In this document: positions 41,184-50,223 of the stretch, one piece after another
Position numbering within the stretch: position 1 is the stretch's first letter
Layout: every line of letters starts with the position of its first letter
DNA from: DASSQJ01 sp963773655
Lineage (GTDB): Bacteria; Actinomycetota; Actinomycetes; Actinomycetales; Dermatophilaceae
Direction: 5' to 3'
Assembly (NCBI GenBank): GCA_963773655.1
Contig: CAVZBX010000003.1
Coordinates: 124,001 to 188,000 of the forward strand
DNA: 64,000 bases
The notes under the pieces: generated by a model
The model's input: only the letters and a program-made list of their open reading frames with translations
The model's database searches: none
What the model was told of the DNA's origin: nothing
Made by a program: the position numbers and the translations under genes

Positions 41184-42245
41184 GTGCGCGCCGTCGTCCA
41201 GGACCACTACGGGCTCGACCACCTGCGGGTCGCCGACGTGCCCGAGCCCGTGCCCGGCCGGGACGAGGTGCTCGTCCGGGTGACCGCCGCCGGGGTCGAC
41301 CGCGGCACCTGGCACCTCGCCGTCGGGCTGCCGCTCATGGTCCGGCTCGCCCTCGGGGTGCGGCGACCGCGGTACCGCACGCCGGGCCGGGACCTCGCGG
41401 GCACCGTGGTGACGGTCGGGGCCGGGGTCGACGACCTCGCACCCGGCGACGCCGTGTTCGGCACGGCCGACGGCTCCCTCGCCGAGCTCGCCGTCGCCCC
41501 CCGGGGGCGGCTGGCGCCGCCCCCGACGGTGCTCAGCGCCCGCGAGGCCGCCGCCGTCCCGGTGTCCGGCCTGACGGCGCTCCAGGCCGTCCGGCTCGCC
41601 GGCGTCGCCCCGGGGGACCGGGTCCTCGTCGTCGGTGCGTCCGGGGGCGTCGGCACCTTCGCGGTGCAGCTCGCCGTGGCCGCCGGCGCCCGCGTCACCG
41701 GGGTCTGCGGGCCGGCCAAGGCCGACCTGGTCCGCTCCCTGGGGGCGGTGCACGTCCTGGACCACACCCGGGAGGACGTCGATGCGGAGGGGGTCCGCTA
41801 CGACGCCGTCCTCGACATCGGCGGCCGACGCAGCCTGCGCACGCTGCGCCGGGTGCTCGCCCCGCGCGGGACCCTCGTCGTCGTCGGCGGGGAGGGCGGC
41901 GGCCGGCTCACCGGCGGCTTCCAGCGCGGCGTGGCCGCGATGCTGCTCTCACCGTTCGTGCGCCAGCGCCTGGTCATGCTCGTCTCCACCGAGACCGCCG
42001 AGGACCTCGAGGAGCTGGGCCGCGTCATCGACTCCGGCGCGGTGCGCACCGTCCTCGAGCGCTCGTGGCCGCTCGAGGGGGCGGCCGCCGCCATCGAGCA
42101 CGTCGCGGCCGGCCGGGCCCGGGGCAAGGTCGTCGTGGACGTGGCGGCCCCGCATCCGAATGACCCGGACAGACTATTCACAGCGGACGCCCAGGCGGGT
42201 GAGGCTGGTAGCGGCAAGACGGCTCCGGGTCACGAGGGTGGATGA
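41184..42245 (+). CDS. MDR-type NAD(P)-dependent alcohol dehydrogenase/quinone oxidoreductase
   Basis: A 353-residue medium-chain dehydrogenase. The catalytic domain holds VRVTAAGVDRGTWHLAVGLP and DLAGTVVTVGAGVDDLAPGD; the coenzyme domain holds DRVLVVGASGGVGTFAVQLA and VLDIGGRRSLRTLRRVLAPR. The zinc-binding cysteines of classical alcohol dehydrogenases are absent, as in the quinone-oxidoreductase (zeta-crystallin) subgroup. The GTG start follows AAGGGAG; the tail after KVVVDVAAPH is longer than usual and variable. The gene is flanked by two operators for the divergent TetR protein, so it is probably the target enzyme for a xenobiotic or reactive carbonyl. Confidence 0.88.
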   Translation: MRAVVQDHYGLDHLRVADVPEPVPGRDEVLVRVTAAGVDRGTWHLAVGLPLMVRLALGVRRPRYRTPGRDLAGTVVTVGAGVDDLAPGDAVFGTADGSLAELAVAPRGRLAPPPTVLSAREAAAVPVSGLTALQAVRLAGVAPGDRVLVVGASGGVGTFAVQLAVAAGARVTGVCGPAKADLVRSLGAVHVLDHTREDVDAEGVRYDAVLDIGGRRSLRTLRRVLAPRGTLVVVGGEGGGRLTGGFQRGVAAMLLSPFVRQRLVMLVSTETAEDLEELGRVIDSGAVRTVLERSWPLEGAAAAIEHVAAGRARGKVVVDVAAPHPNDPDRLFTADAQAGEAGSGKTAPGHEGG

Positions 42246-42337
42246 GGCTTCACGTGGCCCGCTACGGGCGCCCCGGCAGGGAGGGTGTCCTGCGTCGTGG
42301 CAGGGAGCGACGTCGCGGGGAGCCGTGAGGAGGAGCC

Positions 42338-44377
42338 GTGTCCGCATCCACCCGCACCCCCACCTCCGGTGACGGCATCCGCCGCCGGGACGTGCTCCGG
42401 CTCGGCGCCCTCGGCGTCGCCGGCGCCGCCGTGCCCGGGTTCGCCGTCCGTGGGCGGCGGGCGCTCGCGGTGCCGCTGGCCTCCGGGCTCAGTGACCCAC
42501 TGACCCAACCGATGTTCGTCGAGCCCGCCCCCAACGCGCTCGACCCGGCGTTCCTCTTCAAGGACCTGAGCGAGAAGGGCCGGGCCGCGCACAAGCCGAA
42601 CTTCAGCATCGCGGTCCGGCAGGGAGTCCAGGAGACCGGGTTGGTCGACCCGAGGAGCGGCCGCAGGCTGCGGACGAGGATCTGGGGGTACGGCGACCGC
42701 ACCGTGACCTGGCCGGGCCAGACGATCCAGGTGGTCAGTGCCTCGGCCGGTGGCGCCGACGAGACGATCGTCCGCTGGACCAACGGGCTCCAGGGCAAGA
42801 AGCACCTGCTGCCCGTCGACGAGAACCTGCACTGGTGCTACTCGCTCCACGGGCCGAGCTCGGCCAACGGCGTCGACTACCGGCAGTACAGCATCGCGAG
42901 GAACGGGGTGCCGATCATCACCCACGTGCACGGTGGCCACACCGACTTCCAGTACGACGGCAACCCCGAGTTCTTCTACAGCCCCGACGGCGAGGTCAAG
43001 GGCCCGCAGTGGGACTTCGTCGAGGGCGGGTTCACCACCAGCTTCCGCTACGACAACCACGTGCCGGCGGGGGCCCTGTGGTACCACGACCACGCCCTCG
43101 GGATCACCCGCCTGAACGTCTACGCCGGGCTCGCCGGCTTCTACTTCGTCCGCGACGAGGTCGACACCGGGATGCCGGGCAACGACGCGGGACTCCCGGC
43201 GTTCCCCTACGAGCTGGCGTACGCCATCCAGGACCGGATGTTCTCCGACGACGGCTCGCTGTTCTACCCGGCGTTTCCCGGCGACCCGGCCTACGACGAC
43301 TTCATCACCGAGGAGGGTGTGACCCTGCCGCCCGAGCTGTTCCCCGGGGGTGGACCAACGGCGCTCGCCGAGTTCTTCGGCGACCACATGGTCGTCAACG
43401 GCAGGATCTGGCCGAAGCAGGACGTCGAGCCCCGGCACTACCGGATGCGGCTGCTCAACGGGTGCGACTCGCGGTTCCTCGTGCTCCAGTTCGTCGCCGT
43501 TCCCCTCGGAGCCACCACCCTCACCGGCGCCGGCTCACCGCTCCCGTTCCGGGTCGTCGGCAGCGACCAGGGCCTGGGGTCGGTGCAGGAGACCGACACC
43601 CTCGTCGTCGAGCCCGGCGGACGCTACGACGTCGTCGTCGACTTCGGCGACCCCGCCCTGGCCGGCACCAGGGTGGTCATGACGAACCTCGGTGGCGACG
43701 GGCCCTTCGGCGGGGCGTACGGCGACGACCTCGAGCCCGAGGACCTCTTCCCCGACCGGCGCACCGACCGGGTCATGGCGTTCGACGTCGTCCGGCCGGT
43801 CAGCAGCGTGCCCGACACCTTCACCTACGACGGGGGCTACGCCGGCGTCGTCGGCACGCCGACGACCCGCAAGGTGGCGCTGTTCGAGGGCATGGACGAG
43901 TTCGGACGGCTGCAGCCGCTCCTCGGCACCGTCGACGAGGACGGCACGGCAGCGGCGTACACCTGGTTCCAGGAGACCACCGAGACCCCCGCCCTCGGCT
44001 CCACGGAGGTGTGGGAGATCTACAACTTCACCATGGACGCCCACCCGGTGCACCTGCACCTGGTGAACTTCGAGACCCTCGGGCGTCACGAGATCACCTT
44101 CGACGCCGACGAGGAGAACCCACAGCACGTCCAGCAGCACAACGGGAGCCACGGCACCGTCCCCGCGATCAGCAACGTCGAGGTCGGGGACGCCGTCGAG
44201 GTCGGCACCGAGTACTACCGGGACGCCCCGAAGGACCTGGTGACCGCACTCCCCGGGCAGATGGTGAAGGTCAAGGCCCACTTCGACAAGGCGGGCCGGT
44301 ACGTCTGGCACTGCCACATCCTCAGCCACGAGGACCACGAGATGATGCGGGTGCTGGAGGTGCAGCCGGCCGACTGA
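42338..44377 (+). CDS. Multicopper oxidase, CotA/bilirubin-oxidase-like, Tat-exported
   Basis: A 679-residue exported oxidase. A Tat signal (IRRRDVLRLGALGVAG) is near the N-terminus. The copper sites are HVHGGH, LWYHDHALGITRLNVYAGLA, HPVHLHLVNFETLG and HCHILSHEDHEMMRVLEV, giving the type 1, 2 and 3 ligands of a three-domain laccase-like enzyme. It oxidises phenols, bilirubin-like pigments or metals with reduction of oxygen to water. Start GTG with GAGGAGG upstream. A convergent MFS transporter gene ends 5 nt away. Confidence 0.93.
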   Translation: MSASTRTPTSGDGIRRRDVLRLGALGVAGAAVPGFAVRGRRALAVPLASGLSDPLTQPMFVEPAPNALDPAFLFKDLSEKGRAAHKPNFSIAVRQGVQETGLVDPRSGRRLRTRIWGYGDRTVTWPGQTIQVVSASAGGADETIVRWTNGLQGKKHLLPVDENLHWCYSLHGPSSANGVDYRQYSIARNGVPIITHVHGGHTDFQYDGNPEFFYSPDGEVKGPQWDFVEGGFTTSFRYDNHVPAGALWYHDHALGITRLNVYAGLAGFYFVRDEVDTGMPGNDAGLPAFPYELAYAIQDRMFSDDGSLFYPAFPGDPAYDDFITEEGVTLPPELFPGGGPTALAEFFGDHMVVNGRIWPKQDVEPRHYRMRLLNGCDSRFLVLQFVAVPLGATTLTGAGSPLPFRVVGSDQGLGSVQETDTLVVEPGGRYDVVVDFGDPALAGTRVVMTNLGGDGPFGGAYGDDLEPEDLFPDRRTDRVMAFDVVRPVSSVPDTFTYDGGYAGVVGTPTTRKVALFEGMDEFGRLQPLLGTVDEDGTAAAYTWFQETTETPALGSTEVWEIYNFTMDAHPVHLHLVNFETLGRHEITFDADEENPQHVQQHNGSHGTVPAISNVEVGDAVEVGTEYYRDAPKDLVTALPGQMVKVKAHFDKAGRYVWHCHILSHEDHEMMRVLEVQPAD

Positions 44378-44382
44378 CCGGG

Positions 44383-45909
44383 TCACTGCCCGGCGGGCGC
44401 ACCCTCGGGAGAAGCCTGCGGGCGGTTCGGCAGGAGCATCGCGACGACGACGACGCCGACGGCGAGCACCGCGGAGACGCCGAACGCCGCCTGCACTCCA
44501 CCGACGAACGCGGCCGTCTCGCTCGCGCCGCCGTCGGCGAGCGCCGCCGAGCGCCACGACAGGATCGTCACGGTGAGCGCGGTGCCCACCGCGGCCGACA
44601 CCTGCTGGGCGGTGCCGAGCAACGAGCTGCCGTGCGAGTACAGGTGTGCCGGCAGCGCCCCCAGCCCCAGGGTGAAGGCCGGGGTGAACAGGGCCGCGAG
44701 GCTCACCATGAGCAGGACCTGGATGACGAGCACGGCCGCGTACGGCGTGGTCTCGCCGACCCGGCTCAGCCCGGCGAGGGCCACGAGGACGCCGACCGAG
44801 CCGGGCACCATGAGCGGCCGGCCGCCGACCCGGTCGAAGACCCGCCCGACGACCGGGCCGAGCAGACCCATCGCGAGCCCGCCCGGGGCGACGAGCAGAC
44901 CGGTCTGGAGCGGGGTGAGCCCGCGCAGGTCCTGGAGGTAGAGCGGCAGCAGGATCATCGCCCCGAGCATGGTGAGGAAGGCGATCGACTGCAGCGTCAG
45001 CGAGAGCGCGTAGGTGCGGTGCCGCAGGGTGCGCAGGTCGAGCAGCGGCTCGGAGCGCCGGGTCAGCCAGCGCTGCCGCAGCACGAACCCGGCCGCGACC
45101 GCGGCGCCGCCGACACTCCACACCCAGGCGGGCACGGCGCCGGGCGAGGACTCACCGATCCGGCTGAGCCCGTACACCAGGCCGCCGAAGCCGAACGCGG
45201 AGAGCACGACGCTCAGCCAGTCGATGCGGCTCACGTGCGTCTCGCCGACGTCGGTGAGGCGACGTAGCCCTCCGGCGGTGACGAGCGCGGCGACCGGCAG
45301 CACGAGGCCGAAGAGCCACCGCCAGCCGCCGACGGCCAGGACGACGCCGGACACGGCGGGCCCCAGCGCCGGCGCCACCGAGATGGCGAGGGTCACGTTG
45401 CCCATGACCCGGCCGCGGTCACCCGCGTCGACGACGGTCATCAGGGTGGTCATGAGCAGCGGCAGCATGACGGCCGTGCCCGCCGCCTGGACCACCCGCC
45501 CGCCGACGAGCACGGGGAAGGTCGGTGCCAGCATCGCGACCACCGTGCCGGCGCCGAACACCGTCATCGCGACGGTGAACGCCTGCCGGGTGGTGACGCG
45601 GTGGAGGAACCAGCCGGTGACCGGGATGACGACCGCCATCGTCAGCATGAAGGCGGTCGAGAGCCACTGGGCCGACCGCGCGGTGACCTCGAACTGGGCC
45701 ATCAGCCGGGGGATGGCGTTGACCATGATGGTCTCGTTGAGGATCACCGTGAAGGTGGCCGCGACCAGCCAGCGCAGCACCGGGTAGGAGCGCGGGGCCC
45801 CGGAGGGTGCCGGCTCCGCGGCGGCCGGGTGTGCCGGTGCGGTCGGCGGCGCGGGCGCCGTCGGGATGGCCTCGTGGGTGGCGATGGGTGGGTCCTCGGT
45901 GGTCGTCAT
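44383..45909 (-). CDS. MFS transporter, DHA2 (drug:H+ antiporter 14-spanner) family
   Basis: A 508-residue exporter with about 14 membrane helices. The N-terminal half has VVIPVTGWFLHRVTTRQAFT and the DHA2 motif LVGGRVVQAAGTAVMLPLLM, followed by DAGDRGRVMGNVTLAISVAP. A proline-rich N-terminus is cytoplasmic. DHA2 members export drugs, dyes or metabolites against protons. Divergent from an ECF sigma gene, whose 112-nt shared upstream region holds an inverted repeat that could be a common operator. Confidence 0.92.
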   Translation of the reverse strand: MTTTEDPPIATHEAIPTAPAPPTAPAHPAAAEPAPSGAPRSYPVLRWLVAATFTVILNETIMVNAIPRLMAQFEVTARSAQWLSTAFMLTMAVVIPVTGWFLHRVTTRQAFTVAMTVFGAGTVVAMLAPTFPVLVGGRVVQAAGTAVMLPLLMTTLMTVVDAGDRGRVMGNVTLAISVAPALGPAVSGVVLAVGGWRWLFGLVLPVAALVTAGGLRRLTDVGETHVSRIDWLSVVLSAFGFGGLVYGLSRIGESSPGAVPAWVWSVGGAAVAAGFVLRQRWLTRRSEPLLDLRTLRHRTYALSLTLQSIAFLTMLGAMILLPLYLQDLRGLTPLQTGLLVAPGGLAMGLLGPVVGRVFDRVGGRPLMVPGSVGVLVALAGLSRVGETTPYAAVLVIQVLLMVSLAALFTPAFTLGLGALPAHLYSHGSSLLGTAQQVSAAVGTALTVTILSWRSAALADGGASETAAFVGGVQAAFGVSAVLAVGVVVVAMLLPNRPQASPEGAPAGQ

Positions 45910-45939
45910 GGAAGGATCGACCAGACGGTACGGGGAAAC

Positions 45940-45959
45940 TCATCGTGGCCGCGCGATGA
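45940..45959. promoter_or_regulatory. Inverted repeat in the MFS-sigma divergent region
   Basis: TCATCG (45940-45945) and CGATGA (45954-45959) form a perfect 6-bp inverted repeat with an 8-nt spacer, in the 112 nt between the divergent MFS and sigma genes. It is preceded by GGAAAC, which resembles an ECF -35 element. Candidate operator or autoregulated promoter. Confidence 0.35.
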
Positions 45960-46021
45960 TTTCCGGCCGCCCCGCCGGTCGGTACGGGTGAGGCACCGCC
46001 GCGGTGCCGGAGGAGGGAACG

Positions 46022-47095
46022 ATGACGTCGACCACCGGAGACGCCGCGCGCGCCGAGGCCGGCCCCGCCGGCGCCACGACCGGGCGGGGGAGCGCCGCCA
46101 CCGCCGACCCGGGCTTCGAGGAGGCCACCCGCCGCTACCGGCGCGAGCTGCTCGCCCACTGCTACCGGATGACCGGCTCGCCGAGCGAGGCCGAGGACCT
46201 CGTGCAGGAGGTGTACCTGCGGGCCTGGCGGGCCTACGGCTCGTTCGAGGGCCGCTCGTCGATGCGCACCTGGTTGCACCGCATCGCCACCAACGTCTGC
46301 CTCACCGCGCTCGAGGGGGCGGCGCGCCGGCCGCTGCCCACCGGGCTGGGCGCGCCGTCGCAGGAGGGTGCCGACCCGCTCGAGGAGCGCCTCGAGGTGC
46401 CCTGGCTCGGCCCGATGCCCGACGCCGTGCTCGCGGCCACGGCCGACCCGGCCGACGTCGTCGTCGAGCGCGACACCCTGCGACTGGCGTTCGTCGCCGC
46501 CCTCCAGCACCTGCCGCCGCGCCAGCGGGCGGTGCTGGTCCTGCGGGAGGTGCTCCGGTGGAGCGCCGCCGAGGTGGCCGAGGCCACCGGTGTCTCGGTC
46601 CCGGCGGTCAACAGCGCCCTCCAGCGGGCGCGCGCGACGATGGCGGCCGTCGACGCCTCCCCGGAGGCCGCCGCCGCCGCGGAGCTCGACGACGCCCAGC
46701 GGGCGCTGCTCGACCGCTACGTCGATGCGTTCTGGCGCAAGGACGTCGACGCCATCGCCGCGCTCTTCACCGACGACGCGGTGTGGGAGATGCCGCCCTT
46801 CACCGGCTGGTACCAGGGGCCCCGCACCATCGCGACCCTGGTCGGCACGCACTGCCCCGGCGGCACGCACGACATGCCCCTCGCCGCGACGTCGTGCAAC
46901 GGCCAGCCGGCGTTCGGCCTCTACCTGCGCGACAGCGGGTCCGAGCGCGAGCGCTACCTGCCGTTCCAGCTGCACGTCCTCGACCTCGACGGCCCGCTCG
47001 TGCGCCACGCCACCGTCTTCTTCGACACCGCGTACTTCACGATGGCCGGCCTTCCGGCCGAGCTGGGCCCCGAGGACGTCCCGGCCGGAGGCTGA
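46022..47095 (+). CDS. ECF sigma factor with SnoaL-like C-terminal domain (SigG-type)
   Basis: A 357-residue sigma-70 family factor. Region 2: RYRRELLAHCYRMTGSPSEA then EDLVQEVYLRAWRAYGSFEG; region 4: LPPRQRAVLVLREVLRWSAA and EVAEATGVSVPAVNSALQRA. A SnoaL-like domain (about residues 225-345) follows: LLDRYVDAFWRKDVDAIAAL and FTDDAVWEMPPFTGWYQG. It belongs to the TIGR02960/SigG-like group, whose C-terminal domain may regulate activity. GAGGAGGG precedes the ATG. A partner gene lies 2 nt downstream. Confidence 0.92.
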   Translation: MTSTTGDAARAEAGPAGATTGRGSAATADPGFEEATRRYRRELLAHCYRMTGSPSEAEDLVQEVYLRAWRAYGSFEGRSSMRTWLHRIATNVCLTALEGAARRPLPTGLGAPSQEGADPLEERLEVPWLGPMPDAVLAATADPADVVVERDTLRLAFVAALQHLPPRQRAVLVLREVLRWSAAEVAEATGVSVPAVNSALQRARATMAAVDASPEAAAAAELDDAQRALLDRYVDAFWRKDVDAIAALFTDDAVWEMPPFTGWYQGPRTIATLVGTHCPGGTHDMPLAATSCNGQPAFGLYLRDSGSERERYLPFQLHVLDLDGPLVRHATVFFDTAYFTMAGLPAELGPEDVPAGG

Positions 47096-47097
47096 CC

Positions 47098-47706
47098 GTG
47101 TCCCCCGCCACCGCCCCGCCGCGGGCGGGTGTCGCCCTGCTCGAGCGCTCGCTCGGCTACACCCGGGGTGCGCTCGCCGGCCTGCGTGACGCCGAGGGGC
47201 CGCTCCCGACGCCGTGCGCCCGGTGGGATCTCACCAGGCTCCTCGTCCACATGGTCGACTCCCTCGAGGTGGTCACCGAGCTCGCCCTCGGCCGGATCGC
47301 CCGGGCCGGGCCGCCGCCGGCCTCGCGCCGCCCCGAGGTCCTCGCCGACCACCTCAGGGTGCTCGGCTGTGTCCTGCTCGAGGGCTGGACGGCCCGGTCC
47401 GGGGACGCGGGGCCGGTGCGGGTCGGCGAGCACCGGCTCGACGCGGAGGTGGCCGCCGAGGTCGGCGCGCTCGAGGTGGCGGTGCACGGCTGGGACCTCG
47501 CCGCGGCCCGCGGCCGGCCGCGGCCGCTGCCGTCGCTGCTCGCGGCCGCACTCCTGCCCGTGGCCGTGGCCCGCGTGCCGCCCACCGGGCGGGCGGGTCG
47601 CTTCGCCCCGCCGCTGCCGCCCGCCGCAGGTGACCCGGCCTCGCTCCTCCTGGCCCACCTCGGCCGCCACCCGCGGTGGCCGGCCGTGCCGGACCACCGG
47701 CCGTGA
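47098..47706 (+). CDS. TIGR03086-type (maleylpyruvate isomerase/DinB-like) protein
   Basis: A 202-residue member of the actinomycete TIGR03086/MDMPI_N group. Conserved features are CARWDLTRLLVHMVDSLEVV, with its metal-ligand His, EVGALEVAVHGWDLAAARGR, and a C-terminal PPAAGDPASLLLAHLGRHPR. It starts 2 nt after the sigma factor, an arrangement common in actinomycetes. DinB/MDMPI folds often use mycothiol; whether this one does is unknown. Confidence 0.85.
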   Translation: MSPATAPPRAGVALLERSLGYTRGALAGLRDAEGPLPTPCARWDLTRLLVHMVDSLEVVTELALGRIARAGPPPASRRPEVLADHLRVLGCVLLEGWTARSGDAGPVRVGEHRLDAEVAAEVGALEVAVHGWDLAAARGRPRPLPSLLAAALLPVAVARVPPTGRAGRFAPPLPPAAGDPASLLLAHLGRHPRWPAVPDHRP

Positions 47707-47770
47707 GCGGACGGGTCCTCGCGGGCCGGCCGCGTGGCCCTCTGCCCTCGGCCGGTCCGTGACCCGGGGG

Positions 47771-48727
47771 TCAGGCCACCCGCTGCAGCCGTGTCGTCGT
47801 GACCGGGTCCGAGGACTCGCGTCGCTCGAGGTGGATGCCGGCGACCATGCACCGCACCGAGCCGCCGGCCAGCTCGACGGCCGCCACGTCGACGGGCAGC
47901 AGCGCACACGACTGCTCGATGACCGCGCGCTGGTCGAGGGTGAGGCTGGCCGCGGCCCGCGCCGACAGCGCGAGCACCGGCCCGGTCCCGCCCGTGAGCT
48001 CGATGGTGTTGCCCGCGAACTCGGCGACCTGGTGCTGGGTGAGCGCCACGACCCGGCGGCCGGTGGCCTCGAGCCTGGCGGTGACCTCGGCGCGGACCGC
48101 CGGGTCGGGGATGGTGTCGAGCCCCACCATCGCGAACTCGGTACCCACCGACATCATGACGTTGGTGTGGTAGATCGGCCGTCCCGCCGCGTCGACGGAG
48201 TCGAAGAGGACCGGCTCGTAGCCGAACGCGTCGCAGAACCGCCGGAAGAGCACCGAGTCGGTGCGCAGCGACCGGGCCGCGTACGCCGTCCGTGAGACGT
48301 GGTCGAGGACCATCGCGCCGGTGCCCTCGAGGAAGCGACCCTGGGCCTCGGCCTCGGAGTAGTCGACGACCTCGGTGACCCGGTACTCCTCGCGCAGGAG
48401 GTCGACGACGTCGCTGCGCCGCTCGCGGCGCCGGTTCGTGGCGTACATCGGGTAGATCGCGACCCGGCCGTCGTCGTGGGTGGAGATCCAGTTGTTGGGG
48501 AAGACGCTGTCCGGGCGGTCGTGCTCGTGGTCCTCGACGAGGTGCACGCCGACCCCGGCACCGCGCAGGTGCTCGGCCAGCCGGGTGGCGGCGTCGTGGG
48601 CGCCCCGGGCGACGTCGGAGGTGGCCGCGGCCGGGGTCTGGAAGGTGTTGTCGAGGGCGGTCTGCGGGTTCGGACGGAAGTGGTGCGGGCGGACGAGGAG
48701 GACGTCGCGGGGGGCCTGGACGGTCAC
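47771..48727 (-). CDS. ctlX: Citrulline utilisation hydrolase CtlX-like (guanidino-modifying superfamily)
   Basis: A 318-residue arginine-deiminase-fold enzyme. VLLVRPHHFRPNPQTALDNT at the N-terminus, DSVFPNNWISTHDDGRVAIY, EGTGAMVLDHVSRTAYAARS, YHTNVMMSVGTEFAMVGLD and a C-terminal AGGSVRCMVAGIHLERR with the nucleophile cysteine match CtlX, which hydrolyses citrulline to ornithine, carbon dioxide and ammonia. Two GTG starts are possible; the one at 48727 has GGAGGTGA well placed. An Lrp-type gene is divergent and may regulate it. Together with arcA it would degrade arginine to ornithine without carbamoyl phosphate. Confidence 0.9.
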   Translation of the reverse strand: MTVQAPRDVLLVRPHHFRPNPQTALDNTFQTPAAATSDVARGAHDAATRLAEHLRGAGVGVHLVEDHEHDRPDSVFPNNWISTHDDGRVAIYPMYATNRRRERRSDVVDLLREEYRVTEVVDYSEAEAQGRFLEGTGAMVLDHVSRTAYAARSLRTDSVLFRRFCDAFGYEPVLFDSVDAAGRPIYHTNVMMSVGTEFAMVGLDTIPDPAVRAEVTARLEATGRRVVALTQHQVAEFAGNTIELTGGTGPVLALSARAAASLTLDQRAVIEQSCALLPVDVAAVELAGGSVRCMVAGIHLERRESSDPVTTTRLQRVA

Positions 48728-48854
48728 GGGGGTCACCTCCGGTGGTCGGCGCCGGGTGTGGCGGGGACGGGGCTGGACACGCGCTGGTGATGCGCGAGCA
48801 CGGAGGCTATGGCCCGTCGACGATCACTAACAACCAGCGAAGTGCATCGTTTAC

Positions 48855-48867
48855 GACAGTGGCTGTC
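48855..48867. promoter_or_regulatory. Inverted repeat before the Lrp-type gene
   Basis: GACAGTGGCTGTC, 5-bp arms around three bases, lies 33 nt upstream of the Lrp start in the least GC-rich part of the 172-nt ctlX-Lrp divergent region. A candidate Lrp binding site. Confidence 0.35.
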
Positions 48868-48899
48868 CGCAATGCCCGGTGGCGCTGTACGTTCTGCGC

Positions 48900-49328
48900 A
48901 TGCAGCTCGACGACGTGGACCGGCGACTCCTCTCCCTCCTGCGGGCCAACGGCCGCGAGCCGGTGGTCTCGCTGGCGGAGCGGCTGGGCGTCACCCGGGC
49001 GACCGTGACCCACCGGATGACGCGCCTGGTCAACGAGGGCGTCATCGTCGGGTTCTCGGTGCGGGTGCGCGACCCCGCCGAGGCCACCGTCGTGCGGGCC
49101 ATCTCGCTGCTCGCCGTCGAGGGCCGCAACGTCAACCGGGTGATCCGCGAGCTGCGCGGCATCCCCGAGGTGGCGGCGCTGCACACGACGAACGGGCGGT
49201 GGGACCTCGTCGCCGAGCTGAGCTGCGACAGCCTCTCCTCCTTCGACGCCGCGCTCGGCGTCATCCGGGGGATCGAGGGCCTGCAGACCAGCGAGACGAG
49301 CCTGCTGCTGAGCACCGCGTCGCCGTAG
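48900..49328 (+). CDS. Lrp/AsnC family transcriptional regulator
   Basis: A 142-residue regulator with the AsnC helix-turn-helix (LDDVDRRLLSLLRANGREPV, then SLAERLGVTRATVTHRMTRL) and a C-terminal RAM-type ligand domain (AISLLAVEGRNVNRVIRELR; HTTNGRWDLVAELSCDSLSS). The ATG was chosen where the fold begins; a GTG 7 codons upstream is possible. Lrp proteins sense amino acids. Divergence from ctlX suggests control of arginine/citrulline breakdown. Confidence 0.92.
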   Translation: MQLDDVDRRLLSLLRANGREPVVSLAERLGVTRATVTHRMTRLVNEGVIVGFSVRVRDPAEATVVRAISLLAVEGRNVNRVIRELRGIPEVAALHTTNGRWDLVAELSCDSLSSFDAALGVIRGIEGLQTSETSLLLSTASP

Positions 49329-49341
49329 CGCCCCGCGCGGC

Positions 49342-50223
49342 TCAGTCCCGGCCCGGCGCCGCGGGCGCCAGGCGCACCGGCTCACCGGGCCGCAGCTGGG
49401 CGGCGCGGTCGGCAGCCGTCTCGGTGAGCACGGCCACCACGGGGTAGCCGCCGGTGACCGGGTGGTCGGCGAGGAAGAGCACCGGCTCCCCGCCCGGGGG
49501 CAGCTGCACGGCACCGCGCACGAGTCCCTCGCTGGCGAGCTCGGCCTCGTGGTGCGGTGCCACCCGTCCGACCCGGGAGCCGGTGAGGCGCAGGCCGATG
49601 CGGTTGCTCTCGGCCGCCACCTCCCACCGGGCGGTGGTCAGGGCGGCGAGCCCGCCCACCCACCGCGTGCGGGGCCCGGGGAGCACGTGCAGGGTGGCCG
49701 AGGCCTGCTCCGGAGGGGGGTGCGGGGCGTGGTCGACGGTGGGGAAGGCGGCCGGTGCGGCTCCGACGGCGAGCACGTCGCCGGCGGCGACGGGTGGGGG
49801 CCCGAGACCGGAGAGGGTGTCGGTGGAGCGGGAGCCGAGGACGGCCTCGACCGCGATGCCGCCGCGCACCGCGAGGTACGTGCGCAGCCCGCCGACCGGG
49901 GTGCCGAGGCGCAGCTCGGCGCCGTCCGGGAGGTCGACGACGGCCGCGTGCGACACCGCCCGTCCGTCGCGCTCGGCCGGTGCGTGGGCGCCGGTGAGGG
50001 CCACCGTGACCCGTCCGCGGGCGCGCACGACGAGGCCTCCGAGCAGCACCTCCAGCGACGCCGCCCCGTCGTCGTTGCCGACGAGCCGGTTGCCGAGCCG
50101 GTGCGCCCCGCGGTCGGCGGCGCCGGAACGCCCCACCCCGACCGCGGCGAGCCCCGGGCGACCGGCGTCCTCGACGAGCACGAGCGGCCCGGTGGCCCGG
50201 ACCTCGAGCGCGGGCCGGGTCAC
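49342..50223 (-). CDS. pxpC: 5-oxoprolinase subunit C (biotin-dependent carboxyltransferase family)
   Basis: A 293-residue PxpC/KipA-like protein. LVLVEDAGRPGLAAVGVGRS, then GAADRGAHRLGNRLVGNDD, LEVLLGGLVVRARG and a C-terminal VTGGYPVVAVLTETAADRAA match the family. With PxpA and PxpB it forms the prokaryotic ATP-dependent 5-oxoprolinase, which opens pyroglutamate to glutamate. The GTG start overlaps the pxpB stop by 4 nt. Confidence 0.93.
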   Translation of the reverse strand: MTRPALEVRATGPLVLVEDAGRPGLAAVGVGRSGAADRGAHRLGNRLVGNDDGAASLEVLLGGLVVRARGRVTVALTGAHAPAERDGRAVSHAAVVDLPDGAELRLGTPVGGLRTYLAVRGGIAVEAVLGSRSTDTLSGLGPPPVAAGDVLAVGAAPAAFPTVDHAPHPPPEQASATLHVLPGPRTRWVGGLAALTTARWEVAAESNRIGLRLTGSRVGRVAPHHEAELASEGLVRGAVQLPPGGEPVLFLADHPVTGGYPVVAVLTETAADRAAQLRPGEPVRLAPAAPGRD

